In this document: one piece after another, positions 11,675 through 24,649 of the stretch
Position numbering within the stretch: position 1 is the stretch's first letter
How the letters are laid out: every line of letters starts with the position of its first letter
Assembly (NCBI GenBank): GCA_015680905.1
Contig: CM027385.1
Span: 78,265,501-78,329,500, forward strand
Origin: Coptis chinensis
Taxonomy: Eukaryota; Streptophyta; Magnoliopsida; Ranunculales; Ranunculaceae
Length of the DNA stretch: 64,000 nucleotides
Direction: 5' to 3'
The notes under the pieces: generated by a model
What the model saw: only the letters and a program-made list of their open reading frames with translations
The model's database searches: none
Told to the model about the DNA's origin: nothing
Translations under genes and position numbers: made by a program

Positions 11675-14454
11675 TCAAGGTAGCGTGTCAGAGAAGAGCT
11701 CAGGGTGCATCTGTCTTATCTTATCTTCAAGTTCCCAGGTCACGTCATTTTCCCTTTCACTCCACTGCACTTTTACCAAGTTTACAATCCTCCTCCTAAG
11801 GTGTTTCACATCCCTATCTACTATCATGATAGGCCTCACTATAAAAGTTACATCATCGTTCAACTCTAGCTCTGGCAATTTGGACAACCTCGATAGGATC
11901 TTTCACACATTTCCAGTAGCATAGACCGTGGAATACATCATGAATCATCGCCAAGTTAGGCGGCAAGGCAAGACGGTACGCCAAACTACCAATGGAGGCT
12001 ACTATCTCATATGGTCCAATATATCGTGGACTCAACTTTCCTTTCATGCCAAACCTCATAACTCCTCTCATAGGGGAAACCTTTAAAAACACAAAATCGC
12101 CTACAGAAAACTCTACCCGTTTCCTCTTCAAATCTGCATAACTTTTCTGCCTACTGCTGTCTTAATCCTTTCTCTAATGACTTTAATCTGTTTCGGATGT
12201 CTCTCTCACTATCTCGGGCCCAAGCAATACTTTCGGTCTCCCACATCGCCTTCAACAAGCAGGTGATCGACATGGACGCCCATACAAAGCCTCAAAGGGT
12301 GTCATACCAATGCTCGACTCGAAACTGTTATTATATGCAAACTCTACCAAAGGTAAATGTTCCTCCCATCCTCCACCAAAATCCATTACACAAGACCGTA
12401 ACATATCTTCTAATATCCGATTCACCCTCTCCGATGCATCCATGCATGCGGGGATGATAAGCGATTACTCATCGCCAAACTAGTGCCCATAGCACGTTGA
12501 AAAACTCTTCCAAAACTTCTAAGTGAACAAAGGATCTCGATCCGAAAAACAATACTCACTGGAATCCCATGTAACGACCACTTCCGAATGTACAAGGAAA
12601 CCAACTTATCTCGTATTTCTACGATATCGTCAATAGGAATGAAATGAGCAGATTTCGTTAGGCGATCAACAATAACCCAAATAGATTCATTACCTCCGAG
12701 ACTTAGGCAAGCCATCAATGAAATCCATAGAAATGTGCTCCCATTTCCACATCGGTATCTCTAATGGTCGCAATAATCCGTAAGGCCTCGATGCTCGCCT
12801 TTAACCTCGGGCCGACAAGTTAAACACCGAGAAATATATTCTCCGACATCTCTTTTCATTCCTTCCCACCAAAAGGTCCTCTTCAAGTCTTGGTACATCT
12901 TCGTTCCTCCAGGATGAATTGTAAATCGAGAACGATGAGCTTCATATAATATTTCCTTCTTTAACTCTGCATCATCTGGTACACATAATCTCTCATGAAA
13001 TCTCAATCCTCCATCGAGAATCTCCACGCAATCGGACGGACAATCATCTAAAATATCAATGACCAGATCATCCAACCGACTCAAAAGAAATCAGTCTCTA
13101 TGCTGCATGGCAATCACTCTCCTGAATATCACCGGCCTAACCTCCAAACTGCATATATACCCCTCATCTATATCTGGTGTAGTCTGGACGTCATAAGCTG
13201 CTATAGTCTCTAAACTCTTCCACTCTTGCACCATAAGAGTGGTCAAAACACTGTGCAATCGACTAAGTGCATCCGCCACTACATTGTTCTTGCACGGGTG
13301 ATATCTTGAATCTCGAAGTCATAACTACTTATGAACTCCATCCATCTCTCGCTGTCTCATATTCAACTCTTACGTGAATAAAGATACTTCAAACTCTTGT
13401 GATCGTGTAAAAGCTCGAACTTCTCACCATATAAATAATGTCTCCACACCTTCAAAGCAAAACCACCGCCGCTAACTCCGGATCATGAGTAGGAACGCGT
13501 CTCGTGTATCTTCAACTTGTCGTGAAGCATACGACACCACCTTTCGGGTCTTGCATTAACACACAACCCAAACCGGTTCCACTAGCATCGTAAAACCACT
13601 AGCTTTTCAGCCTCTAGTCGGGATTACTAGAATTGAGTCGTAGTCAACCTCTGTTTCAATTCTAGGAAAGCTTTCTCCACAATCATTAGTCCACATAAAC
13701 TTCACATCTTTCCTAGTTAACTTGGTGAGAGGAGCTGCATAAGTGAGAACTTCTCAATAAATCTCCGATAATATCCATTTAACCCCAAGAAACTTCTAAT
13801 CTCTCAGAATGGTTGGTTGTTTTGTTTCCATTCTTTTCTTGCAAAGAACCTTTTCGTGGTCTACGAAAATCCCTTCACTAGATACCACATGTCCCAAGAA
13901 ACGAATTTCTTCTTCCCAAAATGGCACTTGCTAAACTTAGCATACAACTTATGTTCCCTAACGCGTCTGCAGATCACTATCTTCAAATGCATCTTATGTT
14001 CTTACGTGTTTTGTGAATACACTAAAATATCATCAATGAAAACAATCACAAATTTATCCAAATAGGGCTGAATATACGATTCATCAGTCCATAAAGAATG
14101 CAGTGCATTCGCCAACCCAAAAGGCATCACGAGAAAACTCATACAACCCATACCGGAGTCCTAAATGCGACCAAAGGAATACTCTTCTCTTCAACTCCCA
14201 TCCGATAATAACCGGTCCTTAAATCAAACTTAAAAAATATCTTAGCCCCCTTTCAACTGATCCAACAAGTCATCAATCCTAGGAAGCGGATACTTATTTT
14301 TATAGTCACGGTTCAAATCCACGAAGTCAATACACATCCTCAAGGTACCATCCTTCTTGGAAACAAAGATAGATAGTAAAGCACCCCATGGTGAGTTTTT
14401 CGGTCGTATGAACACGGTCATACACACCTTAAAAGATTCAAACCCATATACCAA
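11675..14454 (-). pseudogene. pol of the gypsy element: RT, RNase H, integrase, chromodomain-like
   Basis: Read leftward from 14454. The RT N-lobe is at 14454-14242 with [15 protein letters not shown] and YPLPRIDDL, and the catalytic FIDDILVYS (YxDD box) lies near 14045-14015. An RNase H piece with GCVLMQDPKGG is near 13550. Integrase has an HHCC zinc finger (H..H..C..C within 12960-12820), a core with WVIVDRLTKSAHFIP near 12690, and FAYNNSFESSIGMTPFEALY near 12320. The C-terminal GPYEI(V) module is at 12131-11853, and a chromodomain-like tail (VKVQWSE, TWELEDKIRQMHPELF) is near 11780-11690. Frames change repeatedly, so the product is broken as read. Confidence 0.88.
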
Positions 14455-14842
14455 AAAAGATATGGTTAAGCCAAAACAAAATCATTAAACATTAAACTCT
14501 TTACCCTTCTTCGAGTAATTCCTCGACTTGCACTTTCATTTAGATCCAATAGCTTAGGTGCCAACACGTAAGCCCGACTTTGAAACTGGTGCAGTCCCGT
14601 AGAATAAGTCTATCTGAAACTCCACCTCCCTCTTGGGTGGCAACCACGGAATCTCTGAAAAGCATCTTGAAGTCTCTCACTACTTCCACATGATATCTCT
14701 CGTGGGTATCTCTATAGGAAAACGAGGAAGCTAGACATCACCGAAGTCCTCCTTACTAACACGGGTGTGAATCAACCTTGGCATGCCGGTGTATTCACTA
14801 TAACCTCCCTCCTTGCACAATCCAAGGTAACATGATAGCGCG

Positions 14843-16268
14843 TCAACGGTCCATACCAAGTATGAAATGGAAACCCTCAAACCCCAACACGATCAAGTCT
14901 ACCATAAAGACACGGTCTAAGAAACACAACTTAAAACCTTTGCACTCGTCATATAAGGTAACAGAACCTCCTAACGGTGTCTCAACACACAAGGGCTTAG
15001 ATAAAAGGGTAGTTTTAAAACTTTCTTTCTCAACATACTGACGAGATATAAAGGAATGTGAAGCACCCGAATCAAACAAAACTCTGAATGTAAACTGAGA
15101 TGAACTAAAGGTACCTTCAACATTCCCAGGTCCTGGCATAGCTGCATAGGCTCTAGCACGAGTGGCTGGTGCTGGTGCTCGGTTCTGCTGATTACCCTGC
15201 TTGGTAGGGCAATAACGAGATAAATGCCCCACCTGCTTACACTCCCAGCAAGCCCTTTCAACAGGAACTATGGTTCTGAGCATTGGTGCTGGTGCAGGTA
15301 AAAGTAATGCTGCTGGTCGATACGGAAGAGCGGGGCTTCGACCACGAAGTAGGGACCCCCGCCTGCCATCGATTCCCCTGAGGTCTAAAGCCTCCATGCC
15401 CCGGTGGCCTATAACCACCCTGCTGATGAAATCCTCCCTGGGGTCGGAATACACCCTGCTGATGAAATCCTCCCTGAAACCCCTGGGATGGTGGTCTCTG
15501 AAACGGACCCTCGGGGTATATCATAAAGGCCTAAACCTATTCGGGTCTTTGCTCTCAAAAGGCCTAGGACCAACAATTGGTATCTCACCAAACTTCCTCT
15601 TCCCCTCGACTCTCTTGGGGCTGCATTCTCGCCTCCTCATATCTCGAGGCCAAGTCCAACACACGATCAAAAGTGTCCCCATCAAAGGAATCAACTTTTG
15701 GGACAAGTGACTCTCTAACCCACGTATGAACTTTTGGTTTTCTTCTTGTCGGTATCCACAAGATAGGGAGCAAACCTCGACAACTCATTAAACTTGGTCA
15801 CATACCCCAGTTACCGACTTCCCGTCTTGAGTCAACTTCGAGAACCTGTTGAGCCAATTGCTCTTTCTTCGCCTCGGGGAATAAACTTACTCTCAAATCT
15901 AACCTTGAAGTCTTCCCAAGTCAAAGTTCTAGTGTCGGACTAGGGGTGAGAGCTTCGCCACCAAAACCTAGCGGCGTCATCAAGTTGGTGAGTGCCAACT
16001 CCTCTCCCGAATCTCGGTAAAGTTGATATGCTCAAATACATTTTCACAACTTTGAATCCAAGAGTCCGGCTGCAATCGCATTCCCAACACCAAGAAATCG
16101 CTGCCCACCAAGAGTACCAAACTCCTTATCAAGCTTTAGCAAAGGATCTCCCTGGCCCGGATGGTTATTCTGCATAGCCTGCAACAACTGATTCAACTGT
16201 ACTCGACACATGCATCTTTGGGTGTTCACTGCAGGTCTAGTGGTATTACCATTTCGTGTCTCAACCAT
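14843..16268 (-). pseudogene. gag and protease of the gypsy element
   Basis: The presumed start is MVETRNGNTTRP at 16268, about 135 bp inside the LTR. Gag continues in shifting frames. A CCHC zinc knuckle, CWECKQVGHLSRYC, lies near 15250-15210, preceded by a proline/glycine/glutamine-rich stretch (15500-15300). The aspartic protease follows with LFDSGASHSFIS near 15080-15045 and FHFILGMDR at the end of the open frame (14843). At least two or three frame breaks separate gag from the zinc knuckle, so no complete Gag can be read. Confidence 0.85.
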
Positions 16269-16402
16269 GATCTACAGTTCAAACAAAACTCCCATTAATA
16301 TTCACATATATCCAAAACTCTCAACACTATAACCCATATTCCACATCCGAGGATCACTTAGACTTTTCAACATTAAGCTAACTAGGGCTCGACGATGCAA
16401 AA

Positions 16403-19382
16403 TGTCACGACCCGAATTTCTAAACAATAACAAAGTGAATATTTGAAATATAAATATCTCAAACATCACTAGGTTCACTTGTTTAAAAACCCAGACTATG
16501 ACGGAGGATACTACACATACAAACCCTAATAGCCATGTCCTAAAAGAAACAACTTAAAATAACATAATCCCAATAATTATCCGCAACTTCTTTATTAAGA
16601 TAACATCCTTCCAAATAAAATATCAAACAAACTCTCAGAATAAAATTCCTCACTACCATGTTCTCATGCCATGAAAAAGATAAACTACGTTATTACATTC
16701 TTCCAATAAAGAATCAGACCTAAAAGAAAACTAACGAACTGCTCCAGGCACGGATCCCAATCACACGCCGCGGTTCCACTGCCTTCCACCTATGTTCCCA
16801 AGAACACACCCACGTTGCCAAAACAAAGCAAACATGGGTCAGCAAATTGAATTTGCTGGTATGAGTAGACTAAATACATATAAACATTTCAAACTTTACT
16901 TATCCAACTAACACTTTAAATCTATCATAACCTAATCATTCTCACTTGGAAGGATGGTAGTTCCGTCATCTCAACCGCATAGTTTCTTCCCAAGCAAAAC
17001 TTCCATTTTATTAACTTCCATTTTATTAACTCATTCTAATAACCCTTTTAATATCTAAATAATTGAATTACACTTTACCGATATCCGGCCATGGTATAAG
17101 GGTATGACCGTCCTGGCCTGAAAACAAAATATTATTAAGTTCTACCCTCCCCGTAAAGAAAGTTAGAACTTGTATATATAACGGATGTAGATATTCTATA
17201 TGTATTCAAAGGTAAACCCAAGCACACTCTCGTATAAACAAATCCATTTCTCTTATCAATTAATCAATTACTTTATCTTATACACCTACCCTTTTAGTAC
17301 CTACTCCACGATTTGCACTCCACACATTTGCCAAATCACACATTCTGTGTGCCTCTCCCTCCCAATACCACAATATCATAGTCATCTCGGGCTTTCATAC
17401 ACATATTTCACGACCTCTTTGGGCACAAAACTTCAGTCATTCATGGCACATTCAATGAATACCTTAGGTCATTCCGCCACATTCAAGGAATACCTATCAT
17501 ATCACTAACGGGCCATCATGGCACATTCGATGAATGCCCGGGTCATTCCCGCCACATTCAAGGAATACCCAATCCTACATTCCGTACATTCAAGGAATAC
17601 AACTAACAAGGCGAATACCTTAGTTCCTCTTTAGGGCGGATCCACTACAATCGGTCATTCATGGCACATTCAATGAATACCGGGTCATTCATGACACATT
17701 CAATGAATACCTTTATATAACACTAACGGGCTATTTATGGCACATTCAATAAATGCCCACCTACATATGACATCATCGGTCATAAAACTCGATTCAAAAC
17801 TTGGTGGAGAGTTCTAAAAGGGTGCGGTAAGTTTTGTTTACGATTATTGTACTTTATTGTATAATTATTTCGGAGAACGTAGGAATATCTTGATTCAATT
17901 AATTTTGGTTTACGCGTTATTAATTTCATGAATGTATAAGTGTCATATACGTTGTGTATCATGAAAAGACCGAAAAATCACAAAGTAGTAAATACACGCA
18001 TTACACAAAGTATATTTATAAAGGTCCTAGCCTAAGTCAAACATGCTAATAGTCCTAGACTTATCTTAATAGACCGAATCATAATTTTAGGAAAAAGTCA
18101 AATTTTCGGGTCAACTAGTCAAAGTCAACCCCTGGTCAAAGTCAAAGTCAACTCGGTCAACAAGTCAAAGTCGAGTCCACTCGTCAACAGTCAAAGTCGA
18201 GTCCACAAACTCTTTCTAACCCAAAGGCCCAAAGTCTAAAGCCCATAGTCTAACTTAAGCCCAAAAACTAAAAGTCCAAAAGTTAAAACATAAGCCCATC
18301 ACGATTTGGCCCAAGCCCAAATCGATTTTGTTACTGTTCATCTCCTTCCTCTCCAATTTCAACCAACGCCTCCACCACCGAGGCACCACAACCACCACTT
18401 GCCACCACTAGAAAACCACTCGCTTTTAACCCTCACAGAAAACCCCATATGCCGATACCCTCCAATCTCGATTCTCTAACACTTAAAAAAAACGCATCCC
18501 CCGCCATTAATGCTCCTGCGACAGCTTCACCATCACTCAAACACTAGCCAACCATGCCGAAACCACTCGGTTTCAATGCCCAACTAAAACCCCAACAATA
18601 GTATGTAATCAAACTTGCTTTTTCCCCCACTCCTCACCATCGCGTTTTTTGATGGCCAGTAATGCTATGTCAGAGCTTCACAACACTCAAACAACAATCA
18701 TTCACTAACCATCCTTCCCCGGCAACCCACGAATCCTAATCCAACCCAAAACCGCCACCATATAAATTCAATACCACAATAAAAGAGTTCAAACGAAATC
18801 CTAGACGATTTCTACTGTTGGGCATACGCCGCCATTAACAGCACACAAAACTTTACCAATACCATTTCATAGTCTCGCAAATCAATATGATTAACATGTT
18901 TATCAATTCGACAGAAAACAACAACGGAAGAATATACAGAACAAAAATACTAAGTGGAAAACTAAGTTTTTCTTCGTACCCATAAAACTGTAAAACTCAA
19001 TGTGAGGTGAAATAGAAAAAAAATATGACTACTCACCATTTAAAACCGGACAGCTTCCCGAGAGCTAAACCTCGAAAACCCAACGTCTACTGTCGCGTGA
19101 AACTGGACGATCTTTCTTGTTCAAACCCTTTTTTTCTTCCTTTCTGTAAAACTGTCATTTTTTTTGTTTTTTTGTTTTTTTCTAAAAACTCTACGTGAGA
19201 AACCCCTATTTTCTAGTTTTTAAAACCTCCCCGTAAAACAAGGGTTTTAAACCTATCTACTTACTTACGGGCTTTTATCCGAACTACTGGATATCCTATT
19301 TCTGTTTTATCTGTTTACATTATTATTATTATTACTATTAATATTATTATAGAAAAAGCAAAATAAAAGACGGGGTGTTATA
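16403..19382 (-). repeat. LTR (5' LTR in coding orientation)
   Basis: It is 2980 bp, TGTCACGACCC to GGGGTGTTATA. It matches the other LTR almost throughout, suggesting a young insertion, apart from small indels that cluster at CAG and CTG words. Sequence after its coding-side end (TTTTGCATCGTCGAGCCC on the minus strand) does not match the usual initiator-tRNA-Met primer site, so the primer is not identified. Confidence 0.9.
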
Positions 19383-19387
19383 CATAG

Positions 19388-20330
19388 ATCTTATTATTGT
19401 AATAGTAAAGAGTGTGGGAGGGAAAAGCAGGGGTGTTAGAACAGGCTCGGGTAGGTATCAAAGATGGACAATTGAGCAAAGTGAGTATGGGCACCTTACT
19501 TGATGCAACCTCCAACAAAGTTAATATTTGATTCCGATGCAAGAACGTCGTAATTAAAGCATGAGTTGAGATAAATCGTCCAGAAAGGCGTTTAACTGGC
19601 TTCTGGAGTCATTATCCTTGTTGATAAATCATCTGGAAAGGCGGACATACGCTTCCAGTGCATAAGCGCCTTTTAAAACAATGGGTTGAAGTGAAAAACT
19701 TAAAGGGTCATACTAATACTACTGGATAAACTACTATCGGGGATAACCGACCACTATATGTCTACATAAGGTAGCTTTCTCTACCTATGGACTCAAGCTT
19801 TCTCTATCTCAATCTTGTATTAAAGTTATTAACGTTCCTTTATTCAGTGGTAGAAACTGTTTCTATGTTGGTTTACAAGAAGGTTAATCAAGAAAAAAGT
19901 ATTGAATCACTTTTGGCGAGAACTTATTGGAAGAAAGGAACACTCTTAGAATATGCAAAGTAATATTAAATCTGAACTAATAATAAAAGTAACCACCTGT
20001 TTGAAATGTTTTTTTGTAGATATCCCCCTGTTTCAAAAATCAAGAGCGATACCCTCTAAAAGCATTCTCAATGCAAACAACAACTTGTTATCTCTACATA
20101 GGCGCCACATAAGACTATTTCCCCTTATAGCTATCTTGTTGGTGAAAAGCTATCAGGCGTTAATGCAAATGTAATTTTAAACTTCGGACGGGATGTTTTA
20201 TTTGGTCTGACTATATTTTACACTGAGACGGAATGAAACATCCCGTCGGTAAGGAAAAAAAACGAAAAAATATTGAAAAAATACGAGAGACGGAATGAAA
20301 CATCCGGTTTGGAAAAAAAAATGGAAACTT
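19388..20330. other. Intergenic, includes duplicate of 7200-7410
   Basis: The stretch at 19790-19995 matches 7200-7410. Near 20200-20310 the word GAGACGGAATGAAACATCC occurs twice next to GACGGGATGTTTTATT, making an inverted pair like transposon subterminal repeats. No complete element or gene is seen. Confidence 0.5.
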
Positions 20331-20721
20331 GATTAGCATGGTTTTTAGGAATGCAGCTAAGACTTTTGATCAACACCTTCGTATGGCTCTGCAGGGCATT
20401 ATAGTTTCTGATGGTTCTGGCTTCGGGGATTTGCAGTGACGTTTAGCGACGCTTCCATTACGCCTTGGCGGGTTAGGTATCTATTGTGCATTTAATGTTT
20501 ATGCTTTTGCTTTTGTGGCCTCCCGTTTTCAGACTTTAGAGCTTCAGAACCACATTCTTAGGAGTTGTGGTTCAGTGCCTATGGGTGAGATCTTTGATGA
20601 TGCTACCAGTGCATTGCGTCTATGTCTTCCCAATTTTGACCTTGATTATCTGGCTGTGAATGCTACCATCCCTTCAAAACTACAAAAAAAATTGGCGGAA
20701 ATTTTATACGGTAAGATTGTT
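20331..20721 (+). pseudogene. RT-like protein pseudogene, 5' piece
   Basis: The translation contains AAKTFDQHLRMALQGIIV, a stop, then RLATLPLRLGGLGIYCA and FVASRFQTLELQNHILRS, ending YGKIV at the CACTA insertion. The pattern (GFGD.QWRLATLP..GGLG.Y, FLASR.Q) matches from memory a family annotated in plants as reverse-transcriptase-like proteins. The stop replaces the usual Trp after Q (TGG to TGA). The rest of the frame continues at 24945 after the CACTA. Exact family identity is uncertain. Confidence 0.55.
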
Positions 20722-20754
20722 CACTACACCAGAATGGTCAATTCCTAACAGACC

Positions 20755-20835
20755 ACTTTTTTAATTTCTAACGGATATATCCGTTACCAACCTTCTTACG
20801 AATATATCCGTTACTTATCAAGTTTTTCGTTAGGA
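20755..20835. repeat. CACTA left subterminal repeats
   Basis: TTTCTAACGGATATATCCGTTACC and nearby CGAATATATCCGTTAC copies are palindromic in the core TAACGGATATATCCGTTA. They mirror the larger cluster at the right end. Confidence 0.8.
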
Positions 20836-21033
20836 TATATTCCAAATAAGATATTTTAATTATTTTTTAATATATGTTTAAGCGAGAAAAAGAAAATAAA
20901 ACAAAAGAACAAAAAAAGTGGAGCATCTAAATGGTAAAGTTTTTGCCCGCAACCAAAAAAGAAAGAAAGTAAAGTTTAACGAGGAAGACAATGTTTTCCT
21001 TTTGATCTATCACTCGAAGAGGAAAGGCTCGTC

Positions 21034-21406
21034 CAGGGCCGGCTCAAACCAAAGTGTGGCCTAAGGCGGATTTCATAATATTGTTATATTGAGGCCTTTT
21101 TTTCTCAACAATTTAATAAAGAAAAATGGTATATAAGTAGTAAGAAACTAAGAATTGAGGCCTATAAATTTTGGGAAGTTTTTTTCCCACGTATTATGTG
21201 TGGAGGCCTAATTTTCAGGAAGGAATTTACATGTTAGATTCTTAGTTTTAGAAATTTCTTTTGGGTTTTATGATATAAGCGAAATTAAGGCCTATTTTTA
21301 AGGTGAACTTTGGGGATTTTCCAACAAACCATGCAACTTACGAGGCCTTTTTCAAAGTGAGGCCTTAGGCGGTCGCCTTTTTTCTATAAAGGACGAGCCG
21401 GCACTG
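21034..21406. mobile_element. hAT-type MITE nested in the CACTA
   Basis: The ends are CAGGGCCGGCTCAAAC and GACGAGCCGGCACTG (inverted). The 8-bp target duplication GGCTCGTC is perfect at 21026-21033 and 21407-21414, as expected for hAT elements. The element is 373 bp, with subterminal GGCCTAAGGCGG/GGCCTTAGGCGG words and no coding capacity. Confidence 0.93.
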
Positions 21407-22282
21407 GGCTCGTCATCTGTTAAGAAGAACAGAGGTACTCTACCCTCTGATTTCCTTATTGTTCTTAGATTTAATCCCATGCGGTTTTCTTAAAATAGTG
21501 TTCATAGATTTTAGGGATTTTTTAGGTAAAAGGCGTTTCTTTTATATAGCTTTAATGGTGGAGACAAGGTAAGCTCTCGCTCGATCTGTTTTCTCTCATT
21601 TGTCTAAATCTATTTTTTTTTTTAATTTCACTTCTATTAAGTTCCAGCTATTCAACTTACCGCCATGCGCTTGGAGCACCAATCTATTCAATGGGGTTTC
21701 CTAAAAAATTCTCAATTTGAATTCCTTTTCAATCTCCAAGAGTATTACGGCAAAGAATTAAGTATTACGGCGTTGTGTTCATTGACACTACTTTAAGGGC
21801 ATAATGGGGAGGTCTTCGGTCTTGCTCTTTCAATTGGTAGGATATCGACTCTAATAATTGTATATAATTTGCCTCTAGTTTCTTTTTGATTACCAGGCTT
21901 TGAAAACAAATTAGGGTAATGAAGATGTAGATGGTTTTTTTTTTTTCAGTACTGTAATTTGTTGCTTTAGTTTTATAAAGTAATCAAGTCTTTTAAATTT
22001 TTATCCTATTTCTGAAAATGATGAATAGTTAGGGATGTGATTACTGTGCTTGCTTGAATATATATAACCTGACTTTGAGTTTGAGTTTTGCTCATCAAAG
22101 TTACCGTAGATTTTGTGAACAAAGGATGCGGTGGTGTTGGTCGTTTAACTTTTTTTTTTTTTTTTTTACAGACTGTGAGAGGCACCATGAGATTGATCTG
22201 GGTGATTATAAGGATAACAATTTGTAGACAAAATGAATATTGTGTTGAAGGTGTTGATTTTTTTTTCCTTTTCACTTTTCAG

Positions 22283-23746
22283 GGTGCTGAGTTTGAAGTT
22301 ATTGAAGCCCCATTAGAGGGAGAAATGCTAGTACGACAATCTCCCTTGTTTCTTAGAACTTCAAGTATTCGACACTACAATATGCCACTGGATCATTTAA
22401 CATTGCCAACAAGATTGGTCAGGGAGGATTCGGGACAGTATACAAGGTAAGTTGCAAAACTATGCAGATATAAACATTGTTATTGCAACTTGCAATGGCC
22501 AAAAAACATTCATAAAATTTGAAATAACGGAGACTTTCGACATATCATGAAAACCACTTTTACTGTTGGTGATCAACCTCCTTTTGCTTGACGGGAGTTT
22601 TAGGCCGATGGAAAGAGGTTGCTTTGTTAAGAGGCTTTTGTTAACAACAGACATAGCTGGAGATTTCTATAACTAAGTCAACCTAATCGCCAGCGGTTTA
22701 GGGCACAAAACCCGTGGGGTTGTTGGGTTGCGCTTGTTCGGGACACGAAAGTCTTCAGTATATGAGTTCCTCCCAAACGGGGAGCTTAGATCGGGTTCCT
22801 ATTTGGTACTTTCTTAAACTTCACCTGCCTACTTTTAATTATATGCATGTGAACAAAGATGTCAAAATTCAATAGTTTAACTATGGTATATTCAATAGAT
22901 TGGCCTGACTGCAAATTGTTAAAGTCTGAGATAACTGTGCATAGGACCATACAGAAGCGTGATTCAATGCTTTTTACACTTACCAACAAACTAGATTACC
23001 AATGAAACTACTCTTGTTGCCTCACTTTTGATAAATATTCTTAAAATGAAACTAAGTTTCAATTTTGAATCACATAAACAACAGATACATCGATCCAGAG
23101 GAAAAACATTGAACTGGAAGAAGAGATCCAAGATTATTAAAGGCACAGCTGAAGGGATGATTTACCTGCATGAGAACTCGAAGATTATAATCATTCACAG
23201 AGATATAAAGGCTAGCAATCTCCTTTTGGATTCTAAGCACCGAGCTGAAATTGCTGATTTTGGGTTGGCAAGATCTTTCCAAGATGACAAAAGCCATATC
23301 AGCACCGCCATTGCAGGCACATTGTAAGTGGCATTCACTTTTTCAATTCAAAATAATTTAAAGATATATATATGTCATGATCAGCCTACAAAATGAGTTA
23401 GTTTCCATAGAATCGTGTTGTACCACCTCTTACTTACACTCTCCATATAAAGATCATACATAATTCCATATATATGCATTACATGAAGAAGCAAAGATTA
23501 GCACATCTCCTTTCATATATGTTTACTACGAGAGAATTTATGAACAAATTTATGTTTATAATGAGAACATATTAACTTTTTTTTTATATCTGCAGAGGAT
23601 ATATGGCTCCCGAGTATCTATCACATGGTCAATTAACAGAGAAGGTCGATGTTTATAGCTATGGGGTGCTTCTGATAGAGATTGTTACTAGAAGACAGAA
23701 TAACATGAGCAAAACCTCTGATTACTCGGACATCTTGGTCACCGAG
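22283..23746 (+). pseudogene. CRK2-like receptor kinase fragment inside the CACTA
   Basis: Exon pieces of a cysteine-rich receptor-like kinase are recognisable in order. About 22350-22446 gives NFKYSTLQYATGSF and then the glycine loop IGQGGFGTVYK up to a donor, with an in-frame stop just before NFKY. A degenerate VYEFLPNGEL piece is near 22755-22790. 23085-23323 carries LNWKKR, YLHENSK, the catalytic loop [13 protein letters not shown] and [20 protein letters not shown]. 23596-23746 carries [20 protein letters not shown] and [11 protein letters not shown]. Splice sites are mostly kept. The ATP-binding lysine exon, the whole extracellular part and the last kinase subdomains are absent, so no active kinase can be made. 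It looks like a captured host gene. Confidence 0.85.
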
Positions 23747-24640
23747 GTAAGCTTACTGAAGTCATCATACTAATAAAAACCATCATTATTGAAAACTTAC
23801 AATGCTTTTCCCAACTGTTTCATTCAAGCGAAAGAAAACTAAGTTCAACTATTCAATTTGTTTATCAATTCATTGTCTAATCTGTCAGGGATATATTTTT
23901 GTCCCAACTTGATCTATAACATTTAAGCATAATCTTTTATGTTTGAAGTATTCCATCTGCACCATTAGTGTGTGCGTGTGGTGCTGTGTGTTGGGTGGAG
24001 CACAGCTGGCGGGTGTTGTTTGTCATGTTGGCGCCTTTTGCTTGTTGCCATGGACTCTTGGTGGTGGTTGCTATCTGGCGGTGGTTGCTACTTCTTCTTT
24101 GGGTGGAGTGTGTCTTTGGGTCTTTGTTGTTGGGTACACCGTCTTTGCCGCTGCTTGCCGCCGCCATGGACCTGGCCGCGGTGCTTTGGTGGTGTGGTGG
24201 TGGTGGTGTCACCTTTGGTGCCCTTGGTGTTTAGTTCTTCGTGAAGGGCTAAGTATCAAAAGCCTTTGGTACTTAAGTATTTTGTGTTTGTGTTTGCTAG
24301 TGACTAGAGAACTTTACTTGATTGATAGAATGAGTGTTATATTCTTGAATGAGAATGATGGTGTACTTGTGCATTTTATGGAACTCGTATGTTCTTATTT
24401 GGTCTTATGAATTATATTTTGTTATTTTGGCTTACTTCATTTTTGTTTACTTGCTTTCAATTTTTGCTTGATTAGAACAAGTCTTGTTTCCAACTTTCTT
24501 TTTTTGTGTTGAAAAGAAACCTTTTTTGTTATTCATTTGTTGATTAAGTTTGGGGAATGTGTTCTTTATATCATATTTGCTAAAACTAGATGTGCATGGT
24601 GGACATTATTTGACCTAGGATTTATTATTATTATTTTAGT
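23747..24640. other. CACTA interior, GT-rich stretch, no gene seen
   Basis: Bases 23965-24235 are strikingly G- and T-rich on the + strand (GGTGGTTGC-type repeats), which opens several overlapping frames on both strands. None shows a domain. It may be another captured and decayed fragment. Confidence 0.4.
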
Positions 24641-24649
24641 GGCTACAGT

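Larger units (their letters stand above)
8677..19382 (-). mobile_element. Complete Ty3/gypsy chromovirus, Tekay/Del type
   Basis: Two nearly identical LTRs (8677-11640 and 16403-19382) enclose a 4.76-kb internal region. The 5-bp target duplication CATAG is present at 8672-8676 and 19383-19387. Coding is on the minus strand in the order gag, protease, RT, RNase H, integrase and chromodomain-like tail, which is the Ty3/gypsy order. The long LTRs and the C-terminal HPELF-type tail fit the Tekay/Del clade. In coding orientation the LTR begins TATAACACCCC, a variant of the common TGTAACACCCC. The internal frames are broken in many places, so this copy cannot encode a full polyprotein as read. Confidence 0.93.

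Noticed and set aside
22088-22450. 120-residue + frame around the kinase glycine-loop exon
   Set aside because: It is the wrong frame; the kinase sense (FKYSTLQYATGSF) is in another frame of the same bases.
23943-24410. Three overlapping + frames and one minus frame, Cys/Trp/Val-rich
   Set aside because: They come from a GT-rich stretch that is open in several frames at once; no domain is seen.
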